A stretch of DNA of 64,000 bases from positions 186,001 to 250,000 of the forward strand of contig JAZARR010000070.1 of assembly GCA_037389465.1 (NCBI GenBank), given 5' to 3'. The notes under the pieces are model-generated. The model did not search any database. It was not told where the DNA came from and worked only from the letters and a program-made list of their open reading frames with translations. This document shows, piece after piece, positions 36,205 to 47,372 of this stretch (its first letter is position 1; every line of letters starts with the position of its first letter). The translations under genes and the position numbers were made by a program. The DNA is from Baylisascaris procyonis. Lineage: Eukaryota; Nematoda; Chromadorea; Rhabditida; Ascarididae.

Positions 36205-36332
36205 CTTCAATCCAGATGAACAATGTTGTTTGTACACCGATAAGGATTTGATAAATGTAATCACGAATTTCTTCTTCCGCCATCAACGTATCGTCTTCGG
36301 CGATCCTATCCAGCACCTCACCATCCGATACC
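36205..36332 (-). CDS. Protein kinase hinge/helix D-E exon
   Basis: From AATTTAG to G/GTAACG. It reads VSDGEVLDRIAEDDTLMAEE EIRDYIYQILIGVQ, matching the (S)GGELFDRI.....L.E.E...Y..QI..G(V/L) segment of titin/UNC-89/MLCK kinases. Joined to the previous exon it gives LIEQMVSDGEVLDRI, in phase. The catalytic-loop exon (HRD/HLD) is not seen downstream, where block B begins. Confidence 0.72.
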
Positions 36333-37524
36333 CTAAATTAAAACGTTTCTTTTTATAAAATAGATGGAAGAGAGGCGCTCATATGAATAAAGAAAGGGAA
36401 TTGGAGGCTTTCAGAGAAACCAACATTTCCTCGGAATTTCTTTCACTCTTTTCTGTTGCCCAGCAATACATTTTCTTCAGTTTTCGTTCTAAAAGAGCGT
36501 GATATCTCAATCTTCCATTAAGGGCATTCAGACCTGATAAAAAAACAGTAAATCATCTGCTAATAAACTTGCTCCCTAGTGTTTGTTTGATGACGACGCC
36601 CACTGAAATACTTGCCACTGGAAAATGATCTTGTAGACTCATCCCAGCCACCAGATCACTGATCTATTGATCACCATAAACAGCACCTACCCGCAAAGAC
36701 GAAATCCTCGAGAGTGCGAAGTGATGTTCTGCCGTAGCAGGCGTTCAGCTTCGGCAAAAGAGACAAATTACTGCAGTTATGGGTCGTAATCTGGCATTTA
36801 GAGCATCATCTAATTGTTCTAATCCAAAACCTTCGGTGTATAATATGCGGCAAATAGGTTATTGAACGGGATCAATGAAGAAAAAAACAGAAGATGGAAG
36901 AAACAATATTTTCGAAGTCAACGTGATCAGCTCAATCCCGTTCGTTTATTATCGTCGGCTTAACGTTTATTCACAAAGAAATTAATTTTCATTTCCAACA
37001 TGCGTATCTTCAAATCTTTATATCAGTAAAAAGCGAAAAAAAAGAGTGCATATTCGTTCGCACACGGAAATACGCATCAACGAGCACAAATCACTCTCAA
37101 TGTTAGCAAATTTTACATCTCTTCGCAGACAATAAAAGCTGCCGGCAGTAAGCGCTCTTCTGTTTTTCCATCTGTTCTGTTTCTATGAATTTATATGCGG
37201 TCTCATAACTGTCATCTACTTACGAAAACTTATCGCTGCCCTATACTGATTACTACTATAGTGTTACTTTTCATTCGACCCATTCAGAATAAACTTCATC
37301 GCATCAATTTAGCACCTTTGGGCTTATTCACTTCGCAATTCAGATCAATGTCCTTCTTCATCTCTGAAATACTTTTACAACAAAGTGTATAAAAAAACTC
37401 TTCTTACAAAATACTGTCACATACCTGACCAAATTAAAACACCACTTTAATGAATTTCTTATGAAGGTGCACCACCATCTCTGCGTAGTCAATAAACAGA
37501 AATAAGTTCGATGGAAAAACTTAC

Positions 37525-37739
37525 ATTTGTTCGATGAGACACATTTGATTGCCCAAATCGAATGCTTCATGCAAAGTGAGTAACTTTTCATGATGCAGTT
37601 GGTTCACGACGTTGATCTCACACACAATGACCTCTTTCTTGACACCCGCTCGCATTTGCACCATTTTGCCTGTTGCTTTCTCTATTGCGCGATCCACTGG
37701 GCCGTATGATCCTCGTCCCTGCTTCTCGCATATTATGTA
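37525..37739 (-). CDS. Protein kinase N-lobe exon (UNC-89/titin-like)
   Basis: From ATTGCAG to AT/GTAAGT. It reads YIICEKQGRGSYGPVDRAIE KATGKMVQMR, then CEINVVNQLHHEKLLTLHEA F. The glycine loop GRGSYGPV is present. The lysine of the VAxK motif appears as arginine (MVQMR), which would be expected to weaken catalysis. The E.N...QL.H..L..LHEAF helix C region fits titin/MLCK-family kinases. Phase fits the exon at 36332. Confidence 0.72.
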
Positions 37740-38879
37740 CTGCAATGAAAATTTCTTTAAAATACCTGTCTCTGTAAAGGGGGCCATGGGGAAAGAAATC
37801 TTTCAATGTGGCAGCTGCTTTCATGTTTGTTATAATCATGCCCTAGCGCAATTGTAAAAAGACTCCAAGCAGCCTAACATTAACGAATCATCATAAGTAA
37901 CAGCGTGCCTTCAGTGAGTTCTCAATTCTTCCCATAACAATTTTCGATGAAGAAATGTAAAAACTAAAACCTGTGCCGCTTAGATCCAAAAACTTTCTTT
38001 TTAAATTCCTTATTTTAGGCAATGAATGGAGAAAAACAGCCCCTCGTGAGTAAAAGCAGACATGCGAGAAAGGAAAAGGAAGGGTTATGGAACTGATAGT
38101 TTAAAACTTTTGAATGCATTGAAAAAAGCATCGATATTAGTGAACAAAACGCTGTTATTAGAAGAAAGAGCGTGACTCGAGTTCTCTTCGAAATTATTGA
38201 TTTAATTTTTGACTGTTATCTTAAACTTAGTGATAAATAAATTGATTATTATAGGAATTAAACCAAACCAATATTTCAACATTATAAACGGGGAAAAAAG
38301 TGTGCGCACTTCAGCCATAATAAGAACGGTATTAATTAATATCCTCGTTTCATTCAAACACCTTTTAATTCAAACCTCTTCACAGGCAGTGAGAATGTAA
38401 TTTTGGAGTTTACGTCTCTCCACTTCGAAATAGCTGCATGTTCTATTCCCTTACACGCATTCCTCCTCATACTAACCCACTAGGGCTAGCCTGAAATGCG
38501 CCGAGATTGAAAATGCATTCATAAACCTTTAAAAAAGACTTTTGCTCAGAGGTTTTTTAAAACAAAATTCAGAAGCCTTGTAGTCTAGACCATCGAAGTG
38601 GATACCATTGTTGAAATTTCGTTTACGCTGTGAAAGTATTACCCCTTGAAACCCACCACCATTCTGACGTTAGCTCCTAGGCAGAAGGTATACTCCGCAT
38701 CTCCCTTTTCCTCCGCATACCTTATAAGCTCCTTCTCATCGTAAGACATCAAGTGCATCTTCCTCAATCATCCCCTCTCGCTCTACACTTTCATAAGCAC
38801 TGCTCAAAGCTAACCTTCGCTTCAAGATCGTTCGGCAACCTGTTGACATCCACAGTTCAGTATTCTGAAGGATTTATGT

Positions 38880-38985
38880 CGGTCACAAGACGACCATAGT
38901 CGATAGGGCAGGGTACCCTCTCGGCGGAAGTCTTGTCCTTTGGTGGAGGTTCGATGACCGATATTGTCATGTCGGGCATAAATAC
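38880..38985 (-). CDS. Linker exon before kinase (putative)
   Basis: Acceptor TTTGCAG with a phase that fits the exon at 39640. It reads VFMPDMTISVIEPPPKDKTS AERVP, then runs to a stop near 38867. The donor is unclear. A Pro/Lys-rich linker between Ig and kinase is plausible. Absent from the duplicate. Confidence 0.45.
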
Positions 38986-39639
38986 CTGCAAATAGTTAAC
39001 CATTAAAAGATAACTTGCATAGGATTGAAAACCATAGGCTCTGCATCAGAAGGTTTTCGTTTTCCCTGCGCCCTGTGACTATAAAAATTATCATCGTTGC
39101 AATAAATGCCTTTGATTCATTGCCTATATAGGTTCCAGTTATGTTGCTGCATATAGAAAAACCCGATAATATGAACTTATTCTTCGAGCGCAGATCTATG
39201 CTCTAGCTGTGTTGATTGAAAATGAGAAGCGAAAAAGAACTCATGATGCATATGAATAGACGAACACAGTCAAAATGGCAAATAGAAAGCATTGTCTACG
39301 ATATCCAAAGGATTGTCTAATCTAATGCTGTCAACGATATGCTCATATATGCATCTTCATTATTTTCACGGTATATTAAATGAAGTCTGAATCGATCATC
39401 TACTTCTGCACATAACTATAAATACTCGAAAACTGGAAGGTTTCATGAACATGATCATGTGTCCAAGCGGGTTTCTTTCATTGAGTGCACACATTCATAC
39501 AAAACCAAACGAGTTTGAAGTGCACATCTCCTATTCAGCAATACCGATTTCACTCGCATCAACAATCCTTCATATCGCTATCGCAAGGAAATGAGCACAT
39601 TTTCCACTACTCTACGTTCTTTAATCGCTGAGTGCTTAC

Positions 39640-39851
39640 GCTAAACGATGACAGTGCATCGAGTTTCGACGGTTCCAAACAAAGATACTGTCGTTGATGT
39701 TCCTCATACGCCTCATAGATCTTCGAGGCGACGCGATCGTCGAATTAGGTCCTAAAAGTACGGCTTCCAGTGACCAATTTCCCATTCAAATACCATTCGA
39801 CAAACGGTTTCAGATTACCGTCATCTTCCACTTCTAACAGCTCGCGATTTC
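39640..39851 (-). pseudogene. Ig-domain exon with in-frame stop
   Basis: From GTTATAG to AGC/GTAAGC. It reads LEVEDDGNLKPFVEWYLNGK LVTGSRTFRT, stop (TAA), FDDRVASKIYEAYEEHQRQY LC. An Ig domain with W in strand C and the Y.C signature in strand F. The stop sits where relatives have an aromatic residue. The same TAA is present in the truncated duplicate (54641-54762). Confidence 0.65.
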
Positions 39852-40456
39852 CTATAACAGTTCTATACAGTATGAAGTAGATGATGATCATACCCGTGAT
39901 GAAGCAACAACGAGGCTCAAATGAACATCAAAAGAGGGGAAGAGCGCCCCAATGAAGCTAGTATAGAAAGTCTTTGATTCGTCTGAACCAAAAAATTTCA
40001 TAAACACCCAACAAATGGTGATAAAAATATGCGCAATCAGCCAGTTATACATAATCCCAACCTGTGCTTCATAACAATTTAAAAAGGATGTGTTTTCCCG
40101 AACTGACCGTCTGCAAAATGCAATCCGATTTTTGCAGAAATCGGTAAATTTTAGATCTTTTAAAATTCATCACCCATTTCAACATTAATCGATGAATCTG
40201 AAGGTTGCTAAAGAGGCGGATCATTGGTTTAAGTCAATAACGTGAAAAACAGCGACCCTAAGTTCAATATTTCCAAATAGTACAAACAGAAACATACACA
40301 GAGACATGAGATTCGGCTTATCCAATATTTCTAGACGCCATCTCAAAACGCAATACCCGGAAGGATTCAACACTATCTTATGCTTGTCAACCACTATCTT
40401 ATGGGAACAAATCAAGAAAATCAACCACTATGGGAACCACTTCTCAACACGGAAAC

Positions 40457-40605
40457 CATTTTCATAGTATCACCTTCAAAGTCGGTTGCATCATTGAGTG
40501 GCCTAGTTATCACTGCTGGTCTGAGTTCCTCTTGGACAGCTATAGCAGAAGGCGAACGGCCGTGAGTGGTGGATTTTGTTGGAGAACGCGGAGTTTCATC
40601 CGTAC
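40457..40605 (-). CDS. SPTK linker plus Ig start, UNC-89-like
   Basis: Open exon from TTCTAG to ATG/GTTTCC. It reads TDETPRSPTKSTTHGRSPSA, then LRPAVITRPLNDATDFEGDT MK. The second part is an Ig domain A-B start (P..ITRPL.D....EGDT). SPTK/RSPS motifs recall the KSP region of UNC-89. Open in both copies (55376-55524), but the surrounding exons are broken. Confidence 0.55.
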
Positions 40606-41031
40606 CTAGAAAATTCATCAGTGAAATAAAAATTTTTCTTTATTATGAAAATTGAAAATGACATTCCAAGAGATCGCTTCATGGTGGTAAATCAAGATGG
40701 CAATTGCAGTAATTCAGGAGCAAGTGGTGAACGGCCTTCAAAAAAGGGAGGAAGGGGAAATAAGAAAGAACAATTTTTAATACAAAACCTCTAAATTTGC
40801 AATCCGTACATATCCCCATAATGCTCTTTCCCGATATGAAGAGATCACTTCTGATGGTTAAGTACCATTACTGGAGAAATAATAACAAAAAATAAATAAA
40901 AAAGGAGTCTTTGTTATAACAGTACAGTGGAATATATCATCAAATCTCTACCTTCGCCATTGTTCATTCTAAAGGGAAGGGGATATCCAACGTTAATTAA
41001 AACTCAGAGTGTTATGAGATGAAGAACGTAC

Positions 41032-41153
41032 CGATAATTTTAACGATGCAATTTGCAATTTGTGAATTCCTTTCGAGAGGGATTGACCGCTTCGCATTGA
41101 ATATTCTCCTGCATCTTCGTGCACAATGTTCGTTACGTTCAATACTGACACCC
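41032..41153 (-). pseudogene. Ig-domain exon, UNC-89-like (frameshift)
   Basis: From TTTCAG to CG/GTACGT. It reads VSVLNVTNIVHEDAGEYS, then one base out of frame CEAVNP, together the Ig E-F strand signature L.I.....DAGEY.C.A.N. The extra A before TGC breaks the frame. Copy at 55953-56067 also has a 9-10 bp deletion. Confidence 0.6.
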
Positions 41154-41458
41154 CTGAAATTTAGCAATACCCTGATATCGTGCGACTAGACAGAGTTATG
41201 CATCTGAACTGCTGCATGCGAGACAAATAATTCGATAACGCCCCTCAAAAACCATCTCTCCTCGTGTCTCGTCCCTCCCCATCTCCTCTACCATTTCATT
41301 ACTTCAGTGCCGCATAATGCAGCCAGAAGGACTCAGAGTGCCGAAAATCGATCATCAGAATTGCGTTCATGATCATAGACAGGCATCATTTGACGACGTT
41401 TCATTTAAAAGCTTTGAATTGAATATCCATGTATACCTTTTCTATCGGTATATTGTAC

Positions 41459-41678
41459 ATTCTGTTTTCGAGAAGCAACTTCAAGCCATCCTTGTACAAG
41501 GTAAGTGTTGGCGCCGGCGTTCCGACAATTCTGGATTCAAGGAGGTGCCAATTTGTATACTGGTCGATGCGAATTGGCCAACTTTCAGATCCGTGATGTT
41601 GACAATTCCAGTACCTCGCTTGCCCGTTATCGGGAACGATATTTGCGGAAAATGAATTGCGTTGACTTCACGCTCAAG
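41459..41678 (-). pseudogene. Ig-domain exon, UNC-89-like (frame change)
   Basis: Acceptor TTTTCTAG. One frame gives KRGTGIVNITDLKVGQFAST; then another gives SRIVGTPAPTLTLYKDGLKL L, a typical intracellular Ig-domain B-C region (G.P.P...Y.DG). The two parts are out of frame with each other. Copy at 56372-56591. Confidence 0.55.
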
Positions 41679-43076
41679 CTAGAAAAAAAAACAGAATCAC
41701 TGAGATTGGGGATTCTTGTATGAGATTTCATGATTTCTACTAGCCATCAGTTTTTGTAACATTCCTTAAAACAGACCTCCGCCTTAACAGTTTCGTCAAT
41801 TAACGATACATCCTAAGAGTGACGTCGAAGAGAGATCGTTCTAGAATGTCTTAATGGCAAGGATTCAATTTTAAACAATTTCACTATTTCGCATCACCTC
41901 AAAAACACCCGGCTGGTTGAAAAATTTCATAGAGAAATGGAAGAAAGTTTGGAAATATTTTTCAAGTAATAATGCCGTTGCATAATGCACCAATGAATGC
42001 TAACGTTTCGATCAACAAGCGATTAGAATTTTGTGACGACATTCCAATATGAATCAACACAACGAAAATATTTCAGTTGCAAATTCGGAAAGGGTATAAT
42101 CACCTAATGAAGCGTAAATCTAGTGTTACTCATCGAAGAAAGCGTTGCTCGATGGGATCTCGAATATCGAACGCAATCGAGCCACGCTCATAGCTCCCTA
42201 TAATCATTGAGGCACGCCAAACTCACATAACATTTCGGTGGGATCAATTAGCAACAATCTCTAATAAATAAACGAACAGATTGATGGTTAGTTTGTTTGT
42301 TTCGTTATCACAAACTTCCACTAACTTACAGCACTCGAAACATCACCAGAATTACATTGAGAGGAAAGCATTCGAATAAATCCTCGACATAATCTAATGT
42401 AAAAGAATGCTCAAATATTCATATGGTCGCCGATGAATCAATAATTGATAATTTTGGGATCACAAGGGAATACCGATCACTTCGCAGCAACAGGCGGGTG
42501 ATCAAGTCCTTTGAGAGTCATATCGTTTCCTGATCTATCCGCATATCTTTTCATCACTGAATTCGTCTAAACTAAACAGATAGTTACTACTCTCTAAACT
42601 GCATTCCCTATTAATGTGCTGACTATAACTGCAATGAACTATGCAAACACTTCAGCAAACAACCGTTTCAAGTGATATCGCTTAATAAGGCAACAGGTCA
42701 GCAAGCAATCCCCGCAACTAACTAATGATGACCCATCCAATAAACATTGTAAAGAATTTGCCGCGTAACAAAACGCAACACGAATCCCCCAATAACCTCA
42801 ATACACTCAATTATTATTTCTGAATCGCTCGTCGAATGAAAGGGCGAATTATTTTGCATTTTTTCTTTGCCTATTATTGAGGTACTCAATCATGGAACCA
42901 CGGAACTTCGTCCATACAGTCAGTATTAGTAGTGATATTAGTAGTAGTAGTAGTAATAACAGCGTTAGTAACAGTCATTTATTCACATGAAAATACAGAA
43001 AACTTCTCCGAAGCTGTGGAATACAATGCAAAAGAAACATATAAAGGCAAATTAAGGCAACGCGACACTTTATATG

Positions 43077-43104
43077 ATATATATATATATATATATATAT
43101 ATAT
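43077..43104. repeat. TA microsatellite
   Basis: About 14 TA units in block C copy 1; the same site in copy 2 has about 37 units. Confidence 0.95.
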
Positions 43105-43232
43105 CATAACACTGAAAAGCAAATCAATTTGTGAAAAATAAGTGATAAAACAAAGTAACAGGGAAGCAAATGAAGGGACTAATTATACTCATATACTACA
43201 ATATACTCATATACTACAATAACAGCTCAATG

Positions 43233-44700
43233 ATTGTGTTGCTCGAGACGCTTTCCAGACCCGTATCTATAGCCTCTTGACGATCCTACTTGCTGCTTTT
43301 ATAGTAATCACAGTCTAATTCTAATCAGAACATTCCCAAGGCAACCATTGAGCAAATGGCAGAGACGCAGACCATGGATGACTACGTTCATATAACCATA
43401 TGGCAAACAGCCAAGAAACACTTCAATCCAAATTTTTAAACTCTCAAAACTTCGCAGCTCTATTCCATCAACAACAAAAACTGCGGCAATGCTGATAGGA
43501 GTCTAACGACTTACTAAACAGCAGGAACGAGATTTTGCTTCGGTTGCCAGTCGAAAGCAACTGTAGGCAGAAAGGAGGTGGCTGGCCAATGCGACCGTGT
43601 TCTTGTCAGGGGCGGCGGTGAACGGCTCGTGAGTCCTCCTTCTCGGTATGCCCGATGTGCACACTTTGGCTAGCATATCCATCAGCTCATCCAGCTGTCG
43701 CTGGCATTTAGTCAGTGCCGTTACACCTGACTTCATGCGCAACCAACAATCCTCCGCTGCAGCAAACCTTTCTGAAAATTGCTTTCACGTGAACCCGGAA
43801 CTCTAACGCTCCGCTGCGATGTGTGTGTAGGGGGAGGAGGGAGGAAGGGGACTGGCGTCATCGGCCGCGTCAAAGAACTCGGAGAAGAGTATAATCGGTA
43901 TTCTCTGTTCTGATGCACACACCGTACACCATCCATACCTCTCTCAGCCAAAGATCGCACTATACTCAGCGCATTCACGTAACTCGCCAACGCAATCAAT
44001 TACGGAACAGAGTTCCCTTTCCCGTAGGATGAAACGCGCATGAATCCTGACTAAATCAGTCTCCTTTTCAAAGACGCTTTTTCGAACCAACTCTTAAACT
44101 TGATCCATCCCCAACTGAACTCAGCTTCGTTCTCCTAATATGTCGCTTCGCACGATCTTTTCTCCGACAAGCAAAGATCTCAAACCTTCGATGGAAGAAT
44201 TCAAAGCCCTATGATTACATCAACAAATACAACACGAGTGCTAATGTTTTCACAACGACAGCACTTCTTCGTTATTTTATCATTCAGAAGTCGTCGTATC
44301 GACCAACCGGTTTTTGACTCCCCAATGAACATTCAAACAGAACAGCTAAATTAGCTCTAACTAAACAGGTCAACACCATTTTAAATCACTACACGCTAGC
44401 CGTGGATCACCCCTTCGCTAATAATCACCTTTAACTAATCATTTATATCCAAATTTAAAGGCAGTAAGTTCATACATCTGCCGCAACTAGACGACCAATG
44501 TGACCTGAAGATGCACCCCACGACCTCGTTCCTCTGTCTCCGAGAATCCCATACAGAAACACTCATAATACTCCCAATAAATTCACTGTTACGATCGGTA
44601 ACAACATCTAAACAAAGCATTAGGAAAACCAAAACTATCTCGTTCCTAATCTAACCTAGCATCGCATCATCAGAATATCAACCCAACACTTTCAATTGCC
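43233..44700. repeat. Segmental duplication block A, copy 3 (partial)
   Basis: Counterpart of 1786-3252. It starts 250 bp beyond the low end of copy 2 and ends just outside the LAWES exon. Its low end abuts block C; its high end has a short templated repeat. Confidence 0.93.
43515..43756 (-). CDS. eel-1 (HUWE1): HUWE1 exon (KSGVTAL...), copy III
   Basis: Third copy of an exon also found at 2084-2325 and 28234-28475. It lies between TGCTGCAG and TTA/GTAAGTCG. It encodes KSGVTALTKCQRQLDELMDM, matching human [23 protein letters not shown]. Substitutions include R to K (ALTKCQ), A to D (LMDM) and the first T to M (LRMKS). It is the last HUWE1 exon before block C. Confidence 0.8.
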
Positions 44701-44884
44701 AACCCAACACTTTCAACAATTAGAGTTGATCATAAAGACTGCAGAACACTATTTCTAATGCAAGCACATTCATGCCACCTTGAACAGGGTCGACTTCAAG
44801 ACTATATAAAGTCACAGATTACCCACCGCTCCCGATGTATTCCATTTCATGCAGATCTAATGATCCATCAAAAGGAAGACTTAC
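44701..44884. other. Junction between block A copy 3 and HUWE1 copy III intron
   Basis: Starts with a repeat of the preceding bases: AACCCAACACTTTCAA occurs at the end of block A and again immediately after it. Otherwise intron-like. Confidence 0.6.
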
Positions 44885-45056
44885 TCATCTCATTTCGGCG
44901 ACGTTTCATTGCGCTAATGAACTTCGTAGATAGAAGGATGTTGCAGAAGTGTTCGAATGGTTCCTCGGCGATGAAAGCCTGTAGTCCTCGCTCATTCAGA
45001 CATAATGCTGTGAAGGTGTTTGGAAGTGCAGAAAGCACATCTCGAGACGCCGGCAG
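44885..45056 (-). CDS. eel-1 (HUWE1): HUWE1 exon (LPASRDVL...AMKRRR)
   Basis: A 172-bp exon from ATTGCAG to A/GTAAGT. It encodes SRDVLSALPNTFTALCLNER, then GLQAF...FEHFCNILLSTKFISAMKRRR, almost co-linear with human [25 protein letters not shown]...AMRRRR. It ends in phase 1. Two exons in the window fit this phase: 43756 in the same copy (in-frame skip) and 6352 in copy I (the expected next exon by HUWE1 order). Confidence 0.93.
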
Positions 45057-46053
45057 CTGCAATATCATTTGCTTATAACGAAGTAAAAGTTTCGCGCTTT
45101 TCGATTACTTACCACAACAATTAATTGCCTATGCTAATACTGAAACGTTGCTCCTCATTTAAGTGCGTTCATTGGCGAGCCTTGGGTTGTAGCTACTTCC
45201 CATAATACTGGAACTGAAGGCTGCCCCCCTCCATTCTCCATTCTCCTCTTCCTAACCCTCACCTCCCTCCCCCCCCCTCGCAAAAAAATGGAAGGTCGAG
45301 GATTGGAAACTGGAAAGAACGAAGAAGGAAACATGTGGAATAGAAAAAACAATAACAAGTATATCCTATGAACGCGCACATCACTAGCATCGACTCACTA
45401 CAATAATGGAACATAGCTTGCAGTCGCGCAAATGCCTTTCATTCAAACCGACTCTGACTTAAAGATAGGACTTCTTCTCCCCCCCCCCCTCCCAAAAAAG
45501 TCTGAAATGGCGCTCAGTTAGATTTACTTATACTAATACCATCGGAAATAAAAAAGGTTTCTGACCTAAAAAACGACAAAAGAAGAAGTAAAACTGGCGA
45601 AGAATACCCTCCCACCTAGTCAGGTCAATAAACGAAATATGCGACATCGCATTTGCGTCCTCAACTGTTATATACTCTTCAATTACCTAAAAAATCGATG
45701 CTTTTTCCGCTTAACGCCTATAGAATCTATGATATTCCTACTTAACAGGAACATCACTTAGACCCACAGCGTTCCTAGTCAATAGAAATTCGCTGATCAA
45801 CGGGGCTGACTATGTCAAAAACTTGAAAAGAAAGAAGAGACCTCCGAAGAAGATGAAATATCGAAATTCTAGAAAGCAATGTAAAACCTCCGTGACAAAA
45901 AATGAGGAACGAATAGAGCCTAAAAACATCCTCTCAAATAAACACATAAAAATCAAAAAGTCATTGTCATTTAAGAGCCGAGAATCCAGTTACCACCAAC
46001 CAACCAACCACCATCATTTTTTGAAAAAATTCATCAAAAATTTCAAGTAGTAC

Positions 46054-46175
46054 AAACTGGAAACATCCTTCCTTACGAAAGATAGCATCCATGATAGCGG
46101 TCGTGACACCTTTGTCCTGCATAGTCGTCAAAAGCGATAGCTCTTGATATATAAAATTGGTCACCAATCCGATGG
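46054..46175 (-). CDS. eel-1 (HUWE1): HUWE1 exon (FIYQELSLL... segment)
   Basis: The acceptor is CTTGCAG at the high end. The exon encodes VTNFIYQELSLLTTMQDKGV then TTAIMDAIF, like human [29 protein letters not shown]. The donor giving a phase-compatible join is TTT/GTACTA at 46054; the alternative C/GTAAGG a few codons earlier has the better consensus but the wrong phase. Confidence 0.87.
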
Positions 46176-46862
46176 CTGCAAGTAATTCTGATAACATTTT
46201 GACACACTATTTATGGCCCCTTTGGTTTCTAACGAAATTTCATTTCCGATCCAATTCAGATGTCAACGTATATTTTATGGCATCTTATGAATCCTTGTTT
46301 CATCCCCCCCCCCATTATACAAATGACTAGCGTTCAATTCATTTAGGGAACGATATATATCTCTTTCACGAAGGATCTCACTACATGAACCATTTTATGC
46401 ATATCGTACTTCATTCACTTCGAAACAAACATTACATTACAGAGTAAAAACTAACTGCAGGGACCACTTATAATTCCCTATATTAAACGCCAGCACCGTG
46501 TTGGCATTCTCAGAAAGACGTTGGCTCCGCTCACATTAAAAAAAAACAATAATAATAATAAAACTTTAAAAAGGTTGATTAGAAAGGAGTTATATGCCTA
46601 TGATATGATAAGCAATTCGCATCAAAATGAAACTTTATGATCGCTAAAATGGCAAATCGGTGGGGATGAATATGCAAATTATACCAAAGAGTTTGCCTAT
46701 CAAGAAATACTTAAGAGAAATAAATGATTTATATTTGTTAACAGTCAATTATAAATACGCATTATATAGAAAACGCCTCACCTTGAAACGCTTCACTAAT
46801 TTTGTTGAAACAAATAAAACTTAAGGCATAGTCAACTCTTAAAGAAACAAAACAAAACAAAC

Positions 46863-46990
46863 CATTATGGAATTGCGATGCGCCAAAGAAGTCGCACCTC
46901 GAAATAATCTGGGTAAGTGCTGCAGGAATTGCGCCATCCATTACTGCAACATTTACAATCAAATTCGGAATTACTTTATCGAGTGCATTT
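46863..46990 (-). CDS. eel-1 (HUWE1): HUWE1 exon (VMDG...IIS segment)
   Basis: A 128-bp exon with acceptor CCCAAAG and donor ATG/GTTTGT. It encodes VMDGAIPAALTQIISRCDFF GAS, matching human [24 protein letters not shown]. It ends in phase 1, completed by the following exon. Confidence 0.88.
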
Positions 46991-47287
46991 CTTTGGGAAA
47001 TCAAAAGCAGAAGCAAACAGAAAAGAAATACGTGTGGCCTAGAAATGAGAAGTAAGGAGTATCAAACTCCTTCCTCATAGACCCACCTAATCACGATCAA
47101 AATGCTTCATAGCAACAAGCTCAATAATTTACAACTTGAATACCTATAAAGATATAATAATACCTATACACGGTTTTGAGTCCGTAAATAATACTTAACG
47201 CTGACCACTTACGTGACAACCCAAGGTTAACGATTTTCGCAATTTCGGCGTGCGCAATGAAGTTTTTGCAAAAGCAATTTAACTCAC

Positions 47288-47372
47288 CTTTGTGACGCAT
47301 AAATCACTGAGGGTACAGAGTTTAACATTTTCGAGGATATCCAAAAATTGGCAACAGAAAAAAATGGATGAT
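47288..47372 (-). CDS. Possible HUWE1 exon (short)
   Basis: A short open stretch ending at a good donor (AAAG/GTGAGTT). In the phase required by the next exon it reads ...FWISSKMLNSVPSVIYASQ, placed where human HUWE1 has LKSMLNFLKKAIQDP. The acceptor (GATAG before 47372) is uncertain and similarity is weak, so this rests mainly on phase and position. Confidence 0.4.

Larger units (their letters stand above)
36205..41678 (-). pseudogene. UNC-89/obscurin/titin-like giant muscle kinase, decayed
   Basis: Gene-level entry. Minus-strand exons in order encode Ig-domain pieces (41678, 41153), an SPTK-type Ser/Pro linker plus Ig start (40605), an Ig domain (39851), a linker (38985) and the N-lobe and hinge of a protein kinase (37739, 36332). 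Ig, linker and kinase in this order, with SPTK repeats, suggest UNC-89; titin- or twitchin-like proteins are alternatives. At least one in-frame stop (exon 39640-39851) and two frame changes (exons 41032-41153 and 41459-41678) mark it as a pseudogene. No kinase C-lobe was found. Confidence 0.6.
39730..43232. repeat. Segmental duplication block C, copy 1
   Basis: Near-identical to 54641-58168. A further 50 bp (about 38553-38606) matches 54587-54640, so the second copy lacks 38607-39729. 41680-43230 shows no gene; it carries AGT-rich and TA microsatellites at 42930-43104. Confidence 0.93.
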
